Of a DNA stretch of 64,000 bases, positions 30,228 through 41,914 are shown one piece after another. The notes beneath the pieces are model-generated. The model worked only from the letters and a program-made list of their open reading frames with translations, was not told the DNA's origin and did no database searches. Position numbers and translations under genes: made by a program. Source of the DNA: Serpula lacrymans var. lacrymans S7.9 (lineage: Eukaryota; Basidiomycota; Agaricomycetes; Boletales; Serpulaceae); NCBI RefSeq assembly GCF_000218685.1, contig NW_006763297.1:2166912-2230911 (forward strand), written 5' to 3'. Position 1 is the first letter of the stretch, and every line of letters begins with the position of its first letter.

Positions 30228-32570
30228 ATGACCACCCAATTCGATAAGATATATCATGGCATCGCACAGGAAGTTGGCAGTAAGTACAACTTGGCAAAGA
30301 TTAACTTGTTTGTTGAACTTGCATGACCCCAGAATTTCGTGTGGCTGCCAGTGGGATGGCTTGGAAGGGCGAGGAAAGCGAAGGAGTAATAGCTCTGCCT
30401 TCAGGAGACATAAAATGGGCACAGTGGTTGCGGGTCGCCCGTAACTTCCAGCTTCGTATCGATATGAAAGACAGGAGACGTGAAACCTTCGATGGTTTCG
30501 CCCGAGAAGTAGGTATCTGCGTCTGCAGCAGCGCAATTTTAATATCAAACTCCTTTCTGTAGGATCATGACAAGCTAGCGGGGCTGATGAAGCAGCACTT
30601 TGGCGTAACGCTGGAAGTTAGAGATGTTTCATTCAAGGGCTGGAACTGGGGAGTTACCGATTTCCAAGGTCTCTTTTTGTTTCATATAACTCATTTTATT
30701 GTGCAACTAACTACCTTGTTGTTGAATTTTTGAAGGCCAGGACCTAGCTTTCTTGGTTTCAAACAAAACCTCTTTCGAACTACCACTTCGTCAAGTGGCC
30801 AACTCCAACATAGCAGGTCGCACTGAAGTCTCTCTTGAATTTGCTCCATCGTCAAGTGGTAAGAAACCATCTCGATCTGCTCCTGATGAGATGGTCGAAA
30901 TACGATTCTACGTCCCTGGAACTCATGCTCGCCAGCGTGGTTCCGACGCTGGGTCAGAAAAGTCAGATGTAGAAGAAGAAGACGAGGAAACGAGCGCTGC
31001 CCAAGCCTTCCACGATGCTATTAAAGATAAAGCTGACATTGGCCAGGTCACAGGGGATCTTGTACTCAGCTTCGAGGAGGTGCTTGTTTTAACACCAAGA
31101 GGTCGCTACGATGTGGATATGTTCCTAGACTTCTTGCGGCTCCGAGGTAAAACATACGATTACAAGATTCTCTATTCCAGCATCTCGAGGTTGTTCCTGC
31201 TACCCAAGGATGATCAACATGTTCTATTCATCGTAAGTTTCGATTCCAACATGGTGAAGAGGAAGTTCCTGATATCTCATATATCCTACGTAGCTCGGTT
31301 TAAGCACTCCCATTCGTCAAGGTCAAACTCGATACCAATATTTAGTTATGCAGTTTGCTAGGGAAGAAGAGACCACAGCGGAGCTGAATATGTCAGAGTA
31401 CGTTTCTTATTGTCTCACCCTAATTGTCAACCTTTTTATGTGTATGTGTATACAGAGAAGACATCACTAAGTACGATAGACTTAAAAAGAACTATGAGGA
31501 CCCTACCTTCGAAGTGGTGTCTGGTGTATTCCGTGCCCTTTCGAAGAAGAAAATCATTGGTTCTGGCAGTTTCTCAAGGTGCGTAAACCATGTTTACTGT
31601 AAAAGCATATATTCAACCTTTTTACCGCAGTCGCGACGGTCACCCTGGTATCAAAGCAAACCTCAAAGCAGTACAGGGCGATCTTTTCATGCTCGAAAAA
31701 TACATTTTCTTCGTCTCCAAACAGCCAACTTTAGTCGAGCTTTCGGATATACATCAATGTGTTTTCTCGCGTGTCGGTGCAAGTATGGGCGCCACAGCCG
31801 CTCGAACTTTCGACTTGAAGATTGTGACGAAGAGTGGCCCTGAGTACACATTTACATCTATCAACAAAGAAGAGCACGAGCCAACAGAATCGTACTTGAA
31901 GGACAAGAAAATCAAAATCAAGAATGAAATGGTACCCGATGTGGAGATGATGCTGGCTGCAGGTGCTGCCGACGACGACGACGAAGAGATGCAAAGTGTG
32001 GCCAGCAGCGGAGATGAGATGCCGAAACCCAGACTCGGCGGAGACGAAGATGACGATAGCGAAGAAGGTAAGCCCACATTATGGCACAATCTGTCAGGAT
32101 GAATGTTGCTTGCTAACGGAAAGAAAATATTAGATGAGGACTTCCAAGCATCCGAGACTGATGCGGGTTCTCCGACTGACAGCGACTCTTCTGATGATGG
32201 GGGCGTCACAGCTTCAGACGCCAGTGGCGATCGAGAACTTGCTAAAGGTGGCAAAACCAAAGGGAAGGGCAAGAAGAAGGATGGTACTGCCAAGACTGGA
32301 GCAAAAAAGGCAAAGGCAAAGGCAAAAGCAAAAGCAGCGGATAGCGATGCTGAGGATGACGAAGAGAAGCCCAAGAAAGCCGCCCCAACAAAACCGAAAC
32401 CGAAACCCAAGGTGAAGAAGGACGCCGGAAGTGGTGATGAGGCTATGGATGTAGATGAAGAGAAACCTAAAGCCAAGCCTAAGCCAAAACCAAAACCAAA
32501 AGCTGTCACGAAGCCAAAAGCAGACGAGGAGGTCGAGCCGGCGAAAAAGAAACAAAAGACTTCAGATTAG
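30228..32570 (+). CDS. POB3: FACT complex subunit Pob3 (SSRP1 homologue)
   Basis: Pob3 with Spt16 forms FACT, which loosens and rebuilds nucleosomes during transcription and replication. The start MTTQFDKIYHGIAQEVG at 30228 joins FRVAASGMAWKG after an intron with a GTAAGT donor. The N-terminal domain continues with SFKGWNWG, and the middle double-PH domain includes RGRYDVDMFLDFLRLRGKTYDYKI-type sequence around 31095-31170 and HPGIKANLKAVQGDLF around 31635. An acidic region (ADDDDEEMQS, DEDDDSEED) is followed by a Lys/Pro/Ala-rich tail with repeated KPKPKPK. There is no HMG box, the normal state of fungal Pob3, where Nhp6 supplies it. The tail is longer and more basic than in yeast. The long antisense open frame opposite the tail is a by-product of its low complexity. 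Confidence 0.95.
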
Positions 32571-32787
32571 AAGTCATCTTATAGGACGCTTCTTCCCATG
32601 TTCTTCCAGCCTTCGTGTATCTAGCTAGCATCATTCCATTTGTAGGTAATTTTTATTTCATTCCTAGTTCATTTTATACAAATCTATACATCCTTCCTTG
32701 TATTATGAACAAAATGTGAGACTAACATAAATCAAACGACTGCAAACAACGCAAAACTAGAAATTAACGAATGGACGAATGGACATG

Positions 32788-35700
32788 TTATGGTTGAACA
32801 TCTCCTTTTCGTTTGGCTAGAAGTGAGCCAGGCTCAAAGAAGAGACCAGTAGTGGCAGATGCACTCGATGGTGTAGCTACATTGACCAAAGGTTGAGTAG
32901 GGCGTGACGCTGACGATTGTTTCCTTGTCGCAGTTCGAGAAAGCCCTTTGGTATTGACGTTCAATCCTGTAGCTTTTGTAAACAACACATTGCGCTCTTG
33001 ATGTAGAACATATGACTGTAGCTCTGTGAGTAGACCCGAAGATGCAGTAGAAAATAGGTAACCTACGCGGGCAACAAGAATAGCCTGCATCCACTTCTCG
33101 CCATCTTTTTGGTTGCATGAGAATACATGGAGATAGTCTGATGCATCCTCGAATAAAGTTAGATTGTCCGTTGATTTCACGGCAAAAACGAATGGCTTGG
33201 GTGCCTTATGGCGCCGAGTAACATAGTAAGCATCGAAATTAGATAGAGAGCAAAGGAATGTCTCGTCTTTGCCCTGTAGTAGTTTTGATCAGAATACCAG
33301 TCTTTCATGCTAAATTATAAAATCATACCGTGTCGCGTTTTGAGAGCCATAAGCTGTGCTCCCTCAACTCCATCCAACGCTTGCTCCATTTTCCTCGTTT
33401 GCTCTCCCACTCAACATATCCTCGGCAGGTAGGAGAAAGAGTCGGTATAGCCTAGGTGAACGTGTAATTTAGAAAGTGGAACAACACGAATGTGGAGGTG
33501 AGACTCACGGAACGACTTAAGAGCGGAGCTAGAGGTGTCGTTTTAACGGCAAATGCATTGACCATCTTGTCTTTGTTCCATGAAGCTGAAATGTCTGACA
33601 GAAGTTCATAACTTCTTATAGGTCGCTCTACGCAAAGACGTATGTCATGAGCATCCAAACTTTTACAATATCGTTGGATGCTTACCCATGCCAAAGTCTT
33701 GAGCCATTTCCCAAAGCATCCATCCTGTAGCACCCTCAAGCGCCCCTTGGCTCGCTATGAGGTCAACAACGTCTCCTGCATTGGTACCTGGTAGAAGCTC
33801 TACCATGCTAAAGCGTTGCATACCACCAATGAATATCCTTTGCTGTGTAGCCTGAGTTTTAGCAGGTGCCTGTTGAGCAAGGGCAGATAACACTTCCGCC
33901 GGAGGAAGTGGAGGGACAGGAGGACGTTGTGTGGAGCGATGTACTGGAACGTCGAGATCGCCCTCAGAAGAAGTACGAGTAGATGCGTATCCACCACTCG
34001 TCGTAGGTCTCCTAGCAACATCACTAGATTTAATCATTTTACCAGACTTGTCGAGACTGACGCGACCACTCTCTGTACTGCGCATTACCGATGAATCGTC
34101 AACGGCTCTTCGATTCCCAGTGGTAGCACTTCGTCCGATCGACTGTGAAGATGTACCTTCATGTCCTGACTGCGGGTCCGATTTTCTGGGACCTGACCTG
34201 TGGAAGGATCTCATCGGTCTCAGCGTTCGTTCTGGAGGCGTTTCTACCGAAGGAGTTGATGGAGGCGGTGGTCTCTGCAAAAATGCGAGCTGATCATACG
34301 TGGGAAGGTTAGGGCTCTTGGAACGAGTTGCAGAGTCTCCTGACCAACCAGGGAACCCCATTGATGAAGCTTCCTTCGAATTGAGAGGTGCAGTAGCAGG
34401 GGGTGTGCGCAGACTCTGAAGAGATTGCAGCTTCTTTGCGAGATCGTCAGGGGCAAACGGCTCCATTGCAGCTGGCTTGGGACGTGTTCGTTCCCGACGC
34501 AGCGACTGTGAAGCATGGAGTGCAGCCTCTTGCGAGCTGGATTGTGGCCGATACGGTATGATCGGGGCACTCTTAGGCGGAGCTGATGAATGCGTGGAGG
34601 GCCCTCGTGATTTCATTGCACGCTCCATCCTTCGCTGCTCCCTCTCATCCTTAACCTGTTTCCGAATAGTGCGTTGCGCTTTCAGCGCAGTGGGTATGCG
34701 TTGAGCAAGTGGTACATCATCGTCTGTACCATTGTCAGAGCCAGTGACCAAAGAGTGTGAAGACTCTGGATGAGTAGAAGCAATACCCTCAAGCCCACTA
34801 TAGTACTCGGTATTTCCCGCTTCCTCTTCTGAGGAAGAAGAGTAATCAGATGGACTTGAGAAAGATGAACGGTCGTTATAGCGCCTGTTCTTTTCCTCGC
34901 CATCCCCGTCATCATCCCCACGACGGCCACCGCCAAAACCTCCAGGTACCTCTCCCCGCCTGCTGAAGTTTTCACCTCCCTCATTGTCACCGCCGCGTTC
35001 TCCACCACGGTAACTGTCTGACTGACCGTATTGGTCGTGTGTACTTCGCGTGTCTCGGCCGGCTCCATCTGTGGGTACGGCATCTACTTCTGCCGAATTG
35101 GGCTGCGAATAACGAGCATTCACAGGCAGCTCCACGGCATTTTGACCCATCCCAGCAGACACATCAGGCTGCGCCGTCGGAGAGATTTCGCTATCAGACT
35201 TGTCAACAGAGTACATGGAAGTGTATGGGGTAATTCCAACTTCGGGCGAACGTGATCTAGGCTTTGACAGGTAACGGGGATCTGCAACTGAGTCGGAATC
35301 GATGAACGCTTGTGTATAGTAGTCCAAGCTCGAGTGGTAGCCTAGAGGATCGCTGGCGTCAGAGTGGTAACCCTCAACCTCAAGGTTGCTCGATATATCA
35401 GGTCGTGGTTCGTGTTCAAGCGAGAAGCTATTTTGGTCACCAGCAGCCGACCAAGAAGAGTCACCAGACACTATTGATGAACGTGAGAGCGTGCAGGAAG
35501 ATGGCCCCGAAGGGGTATAAGAAAGAGAGGGTGTTGAATCCAAAGACGTGTCATATAAGTGAACACTATCCTGTGTCAAATCTTCAGAGGGAAGGGGAAC
35601 CTGTGTGCCTTCATCAGAATCATGATCAGAAAAATGAAGTTCCTGGTGGTCCGACAAAGTTTGAGGAGAAGGCGTAATAGACTGTTCGCCACTCAGACCA

Positions 35701-36665
35701 AGAGTAAAGTCAATCCCGTCACCTGGAGGTGCGGCGTCAACACCTTGACTTTCGAAAACATCATTTCCGCCGGAAACGATATTCCTCCTAGAACCTATAT
35801 TCCAAGGTTCATGAGGCAATCGTGCACCAACTGTCCCTTTTCGAACCTAAAGCAAGATATCAATCACAGCTGAAAAACTTACAAAACTCTCTAGACATAC
35901 CTTCCTAGGAACAGCAACGTTCATACTGGCTAATGTGTGTAAAGATGGTAGGGAGGGACGAGGTGAGAACGCGGGTCTCGTGTGCGCTGGTCGCGCCTGG
36001 CTGTTGCCAGAAGACTTGGGGCGCGGGACAGCTGGACCAAGGACGGGATATCTAGAAGTCGAAAAATCGGGTGGGACGGTGAGTTGGGAAGTTGTTGCAT
36101 CATTCTCGCTTGGTAACGTAGGTGAGAGATGAGAACGAGGAATACGAGGGAGTGGCTTTGACTCGGGCTCTGGGACAATGGTTGCGGTAGAACTGGAGGC
36201 AGAGGAGGAGGCGGATGTGGGTGTGGATGTATTATGAATTGGCTGGACGGACGGGGCTGCAAATGGGTCGTCGTCTAGCAAAAAAGAGGGTGTACTGTAA
36301 TCATCCGTGGGTAGTGGAGGAGCTGCGGAATGGTCATAGCTAAAGTAGTCGTAAGGGTACGCTACAGCAGATTGGGAGCGGGCACGAGACGCGACAGTTC
36401 GAGGAGGAGATGTCGCGTTCGCGGCTGAGGAAGACGAAGATTGGAGGAATCCAGGGACAAACATTGATTGTAAGGAAGGACGTGTTTTGGGTAACTTAAC
36501 CTTCTCGCGAAGGCTACTTGGTTTAGATTTGGGAGTAGGCTGTTTCGGGTCTGGAGATTGTGGCAACTCGTGGTCACCCATTGAGGGTGGAAGGTTGGGT
36601 AAGTCTCCGAGAGAAGATCCGTGTATCTGGGATAAAATCGAGTCAGACGGGTTAAGTAGGGGCAT
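32788..36665 (-). CDS. Large RA-PH domain protein (Ras-association plus pleckstrin homology)
   Basis: About 1,170 residues in several exons. The first 900 are low-complexity, Ser/Pro/Asp-rich and probably disordered, with many short proline tracts (for example RPPVPPLPP near 33900 and RPPPPSTP near 34250) that could bind SH3 or profilin-type partners, and a basic helix (IRKQVKDEREQRRMERAMKS). The C-terminal part is folded: an RA-like ubiquitin fold (IFIGGMQRFSMVELLP, then GATGWMLWEMAQDFGMERPI) followed by a PH domain (CRGYVEWESKRGKWSKRWM, DETFLCSLSNFDAYYV, DYLHVFSCNQKDGEKWMQAI). RA-PH tandems occur in the MRL family (lamellipodin, RIAM) and Grb7/10/14, which read active Ras-type GTPases and membrane lipids. 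A role as an effector of a fungal Ras, Rap or Cdc42-type GTPase in polarity is inference. The start at 36665 is the first Met of the long open exon. Confidence 0.8.
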
Positions 36666-36767
36666 TTTGACTTGTAAGTTATGTCATGGAGAAACTTAAA
36701 GAGAGTGATAACCGGAATTGACGTAATTAAAGCGGGAATATGACAGACAAATCCATCATTCCGTTGA

Positions 36768-37132
36768 TTATTGAGCAGCCGTGGCTTCCACGGTTTTATA
36801 TGGCTGAAAAAAAGTACCATAAAAGACAAGGAAAGTGCAACGTGTAGGATGAAGTCAAAGGATTATGATTATCAGACGTGAACGCTTACCGAGGGTGCAT
36901 CAACATGAGGCCGTATGACGCGAACCTGAGACACTACCCTGTGGGGATCCTCGACCAGAAAATCATCAGAAACGATATCCACTGTAGACTTGTCCCTGGC
37001 TGACTTGACGAACGGGAGGATGGTGGGGGAATCAGCAAAGATATTGCCGAACGAGTCTGTGTAGGTTATCGAATGTTTAGACGAACTGGCCAGCGCGTCC
37101 GGTTCGTTCTTTGGCGACACAGTAACGGCCAT
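36768..37132 (-). CDS. Small unknown protein, two exons
   Basis: Exon 1 starts at 37132 (MAVTVSPKNEPDALASS) and ends at DAPS just before a GTAAGC donor near 36893. A second exon after a TTTTTTTCAG acceptor codes PYKTVEATAAQ and stops at 36768-36770, giving about 93 residues. Visible features are YTDSFGNIFADSP and VDIVSDDFLVEDPHRVV. I recognise no domain and no membrane segment. Its stop lies about 100 bases upstream of the RA-PH start on the same strand. It could alternatively be a 5' exon of that gene, but the splice that reads best ends in a stop. Confidence is moderate because only composition and splice signals support it. Confidence 0.5.
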
Positions 37133-38323
37133 GATGTCGCTGCAAGTTCGGTGGCAAAGAGGTGATGTTGTGCAGATCAAAGGGTATGTCTAGTGAGAGA
37201 TTGTGCGCATTCAAGGCGTAGTAATGAGTGTAGAAAAGAGAAAGGGAAATGTATAATGGGGATTGGCTGCATGCAGGCTAACGGAAAGCACACCAAAACT
37301 ATAAATTGTGGTATACTTCGGTGTTTATGTAAACAGGGTCATTTGCCTTGACAACCAATGTAAGCCTCTTTTCTTTTCTCTTCCCTGCATCGCCCATTAT
37401 TCGCTGTTTTCTCTCTTGCAGCTGCGTAGCGTCTATCTCCAGTAAAACATGTATCCAGCTGCACATATGCAGAGATAACACAGGCTGTCACCCAGACATG
37501 ATGCGCTGTGTCTGTCGCGACTGGGAACAACTCTGATATGTCTGAAAATTAAACAAGGGCGCTATCAAGTAACCGAAGATCAGATGGCTGTCCACAGTCA
37601 AAATACAGCACCAGCCATGACGCTAACGCCGCACGACATTGGTCACTTATGTTCTTTGCCAAGTAAGTCTCCGAAGCAACTTGTGAAAAAACACACGGCT
37701 TATTCTGATTTACAGAGCTGATCACTGACGAGCCAAGAGTGGGTTGTCGTCTTCTACCTTCGTCCGAGGAATTACCAGCACCAAGCTGCCCAATTAACGT
37801 GAACGGGAGCAAAACACGGCCGTCGTCGTGCCTTCTCGAAAATTAGCTCGCGTGAGCTTCCTGGTAAGTTCTGGTTACAGTTATATTGCAGCGCCCGTTC
37901 TCCAGGTTCTTCGAGTTGCCTGACAGAATTTATCATTACGGTATGTAGCGAAACAAATCCCGTTTTATTATGAATCAAGAGAGTCAGACTGGACACCTGA
38001 TTTGTGATCGAGCTGCACAATAATACCGTACCCATACACGGAGCTCCTTGCCTCGCTTCAAGGAATGTAGATCATTGGAGAGCTGGCAATTCGGATGCGA
38101 GAAGAAGGATCCCAAGCCCTATGACTGGTATAATGTTGACTATATGCTGGTCATGAGTTAACGTCGAGCTCCTCGTCGGCGTCCAGTAGTGTCACTGAGG
38201 TGGTCACTGGGCTTGGGCAATTTTTGGGTCAGGTACATACTGTAAATAATTCGGAACCGTCAGCAGTCTGCGGCTCGATCCATCTTTGAATACAACCATC
38301 ATCATCCGCCTTTATTTTTTCTC
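37133..38323. other. Intergenic region, 1.2 kb, no clear gene
   Basis: Open frames here are short and overlapping on both strands without family features or consistent splice joins. It should include the promoters of the small unknown gene (minus) and of the DCAF4-like gene (plus). Confidence 0.5.
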
Positions 38324-40205
38324 ATGCCTCGTGAGTTGCCTGGTTTCTATTGGGACGCCGAAAGAAATCGGTATTTCCCCATTTCATCCAAGCCAAAGCC
38401 AAAAATCGACACAGGACTAGCCAATTCAGAACGCCCAGTACGACCTTTGCCTGCAACGAGCTCTGATGACAGCGACAGGAGCTCAAAAAGACGGCGAAGG
38501 AGCACACACTATCATGTAACTGAATCTGTGAGGTCGAGCACACGTGGTATCGATAAGGAGAGAGGTGCACAGTGCGTAAATAGCGATATTGCAATGAACA
38601 GTTACACTGAGAGAGCTTATCAACACAATGTTCCTAATTTCTTGACAGTGGAGTCCTATGTTCACACATTGCTTCGACATCAAAGGCGACGCGATCAATC
38701 ATTCCCTTGCTGTCTCACGCAACCATAACTACCTTCAAGGTTTGCATTCAAACCGTGACCCACCCATTGGAATTTGTCTGATGGGCAAAGAAAATCACAC
38801 CAGACAACGTCAATAGACGGGCGCATTCTCAGCTTTCTCGGAGACAGTCGTGGCTGGCTCTACTCCTTCAGCGCTGACGAAGGTCGGGACGCGCTCGGTT
38901 TTTACTCCACGCAAGGTTGGACGCCGGAGTTCAATCTCCCATCAACGGTGCGCTGGAGCTCAAGGCCGCATAGCCAAGGGCGTCATTAACTTGAATATCT
39001 CCTCACTTTGCAAATAGATATCGTCCATATCTATTTCTGGTTCTCGATGCGCGTAAGTTACGTTGTTGTCGGAGGAGAGCTCCTTGCAGTATCTATCAAC
39101 GATCAACAGCGCCACGTCCTTTGGACCAAATTGCAAAATCCTCCTCCAAGCATTGGATACCTCAAAGTAAGCCGCCCGTTCACCTCGGCGTTTGACCCAC
39201 TGATCACCCCGTGGCACAATGCAGTGTGCATGTCATCAAACCCGGTGATCACCTTGTTCACGACATATGGACAAGCAGTCTTCGAGGCTCAGAACTTGTG
39301 CTAGGTATCTACTTGTGCTTGCTACAATGGAACTTGACTTCTCAAAGAGGATCGTCGACTTTTGCAGGTGCAAACAAGCAAGCTGTCGTATTTAAAGGCA
39401 TCGATGACCCAAGCAATATGCGCTTCCTGAAAACTCACAGTGATGTCTTTGCCGTCCAACAAGAGGAGGTGAGAATTGTTCTTCGCTTTATCAATTGAAC
39501 ACCCAAGCCCACATGGCCACCAGAACCTCGTATATACCGGATCACGGAATGGGGCCATCAGCCGCTTTGACCTGCGTATCGACACGCCGAAAGGGCAAAA
39601 CCTACTAGACGATGTGTTTTTATCACCAACGAATTCTATAACTAACCTCAGGATCGTTCGCGAATGGCAACTTTTAGTTGGCAACATTGATGGAAGCGTG
39701 AGTGCTTTTAAGCCATTCCTTGTTGTTTCAGGAAGTGACAAACAATTCACTCTAAAGCTTGGGACATACGATCTTCGCTATTCGCGGGGTAGGACTCCTC
39801 TCATGACCTTCGCTGGGAACGTCAATTCTTGGACAATCGCTACTGTGGGTTTCGTTATACATTTTTCTAGCCAAGCTTAATTTCGTTCATTTGGTAATTT
39901 AGGCTTTAGATGTAGATCCTGCCGAAGAATTTATCTTCGCTTCCGCTCAAGACTCACGTATACGCGCTTGGTCTTTACGCACAGGGGAACTCATACACCC
40001 CTCTTTATCTTCGACGACTTCCACATCAGCTGGGCCTTCATCTCCCTCATCTCCCATTAACTGGATCACCAATCCTTTTGAGACCGCTTTTACCAGTCCC
40101 GTGCAGGCCTTACAAGTTGCCGAGGAGAAAGAGGGCATGTGTTTGTGGGCTACATCGGGTCAACACTTGTATAAGTATCATTTGGGACAACGAATTGTAT
40201 TCTAG
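38324..40205 (+). CDS. DCAF4-like WD40 protein (putative Cul4-Ddb1 substrate receptor)
   Basis: The start MPRELPGFYWDAERNRYFP matches the N-terminal ELPGFY.D.E..RYF signature of DDB1- and CUL4-associated factor 4. A basic stretch (SSKRRRR) may be a nuclear localisation signal. Spliced exons then build a beta-propeller: ATITTFK joined to TTSIDGRILSFLGDSRGWLY, ISSISISGSRCAATSFG, VHVIKPGDHLVHDIW, LVYTGSRNGAISRFDLR, SITNLRIVREWQLLVGNIDG joined to LGTYDLRYSR, and ALDVDPAEEFIFASAQDSRIRAW. The WDxR-like FDLR and YDLR positions fit repeats contacting DDB1. I used about eight introns; those between 38570 and 38830 are the least certain because the longest open frame there reads past the correct join. 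The product probably selects substrates for a CRL4 ubiquitin ligase. Confidence 0.78.
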
Positions 40206-40384
40206 ACTATTCGAGGATTCGGTTTTGATGACCTACGAGCTCCACAATCTTGATGCTACAAAGTAATGTATTGATATAACGAATACAAATTACAATATGG
40301 GCTAAATACTATAAAGAGAGTTCTCTATGTGGAAAATTACTAGTGGAAGAACGTAGGGCATTTTGCATACAAGACCGCTGTTTT

Positions 40385-41572
40385 TCACTGTTTGTCTTCA
40401 TGATCATCGCGCTTAACATCAAGTACAGCCTGAGGAGACACAAGTCTAGGACACACAGAACCTTCGTTCCGCACGGTCATGTCGTTTTTCTCCACTGCAG
40501 CGCTTAGGTCTACTCAAGGTCAGGGATAGCATGATTAATATCATTTTATACGCACCGTTATTCATATGGCCATTTTGAGCATCGTCGCAGGATTTGTTTG
40601 CCTTGGCGTTGGCCAAATACGTGTCACGGACATACTGTGCCATATTTGTGATATCGGATAACCGTGCAGTGTACGATAACGGTGGTGGAGGTTGACGCCT
40701 GGTGCCATGTCCGTAGTTCTGGAATACTGTTGTAGACTCAGACTGCATAGAGCCAAAGGAGAGTTCCGGGCTGCAGTTGTAAGGAGGGTGCTGAAGGACA
40801 GGTGAAAGATTAACTTGGGAAAGCTCAAAGTATACCGTCGAATCCTGGAAGCCTTTCGAAATCGACGGTAGGAAAAACTTGGAAAAATCCGGATATCTGT
40901 TGTGGAGGGGGTCCCTGGAATAGCACTGATTAGTCGATAATCCAGTACTTGGAGAAATATCACTATCGATAGAGCATCGATCCGAAGAGATTATAGATGT
41001 ATTAAAAAGGGACAGAGGAAACGTTGTTGGGATATAACCTAATGAAGGGGATTGGGTGAAAGATCGAGGTGGGTCGGAGCTTGGCGTATTGACGGCGATG
41101 CCATGGTCTTGCTGTATTCCAGAAGGTACATCAGAGAACAGATAAGAAGACCCTTGCATGTTGATCACAGGCATTCCCGGCGAGTTTGAGGGAATCTGAT
41201 GGATACCAACGGTATGGTGCACGCCAGCGGTAGGTTCATTAGAAGACAGATGGAAAGTATGGAGCATCGTAGACGGAGTCGCAGATCGTGCCTGCTTTGC
41301 CTTAGTGGGTTCAAGGGTAGTTTGGAGACTGTGCTTTGCCTTTCTAGATCTTGAATTCTGCCTCGAAAACCAGTTCCTGATCCAGCCCTCGTCTCTGGAG
41401 GCCATTGGCTATGCATCAGTCAGGCGGTAGGGATATAAAAGACCTACAGGCCAGTCGTTACAGCAAGCTCATGTTTCTGTTCCTCTGTTGGCCGCCGTCT
41501 TTGTTGGTGCGATTTCATGAGCAGTTGCAGTTGCCAATCTTCAGCAAATACAGGATCTTTCTTGGTCTTCAT
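40385..41572 (-). CDS. Second divergent homeodomain protein (WFSRQNSR recognition helix)
   Basis: Exon 1 (from 41572) opens MKTKKDPVFAEDWQ and supplies helix 1 (DWQLQLLMKSHQQRR) and helix 2 (TEEQKHELAVTTGL). A 53-base intron splits the Leu codon, and exon 2 gives helix 3, DEGWIRNWFSRQNSRSRK. The rest, about 300 residues, is Ser/Pro/Asn/Gln-rich and probably disordered. A second intron near the 3' end gives a terminus VLDVKRDDHEDKQ with the stop at 40385-40387. Without it the frame runs to 40446. Trp48 and Phe49 are present, but position 51 is Arg, and Asn and Arg follow two positions later than usual. The intron position and Arg51 match the gene at 16912, so both may belong to one fungal homeodomain subclass. 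Targets are unknown. Confidence 0.65.
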
Positions 41573-41914
41573 CCCGATATGGACTTTGCTAGTTGAGCGC
41601 CAGAAAAGCAGGCCAGCAGAGAATCCGACGTGAGCCCTTTGAAAGCCCAAGGAAAGTCCAGGAAATGGTACTGTAAACAATGGTTGGTGATGGTATGGAT
41701 GCAAAGTTGAAGTGACCGGCAACTTGCTGATTCAATTATTACTCCCGCTCGCATTCTGCCGGTATATACACGTGATATATTCGCACGGGCATTAAGAGTT
41801 TGAGTGCTGCGCAACTTGAACTGGTCAGATAACTTGTATGAATATATAACTGCAAGCAGCAGGCTGCAGGTGTCCTGACTGTTCTTTCTTTCTCCCCACA
41901 TCCTGGCGTCCGGA
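41573..41914. promoter_or_regulatory. Divergent promoter region of the second homeodomain gene and the transporter-like gene
   Basis: 342 bases between opposite start codons. TATATAC (41762-41768) and ATATATAA (41841-41848) stretches could serve either side. Confidence 0.4.

Noticed and set aside
31754..32509. 251-codon antisense open frame opposite POB3
   Set aside because: It is a Gly/Phe/Leu/Ser-rich by-product of the Lys/Pro/Ala/Asp codon bias of the POB3 tail on the other strand.
40446..41405. Homeodomain gene starting at the Met of MASRDEGW
   Set aside because: That Met lies inside the intron; using the CTCCAG acceptor joins helix 2 to helix 3 with correct homeodomain spacing and moves the start to 41572.
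16912..41572. A mating-type (HD) locus
   Set aside because: Two homeodomain genes are present but 24 kb apart and not paired head to head. Neither has HD1 or HD2 hallmarks, and the usual neighbours such as mitochondrial intermediate peptidase are absent.
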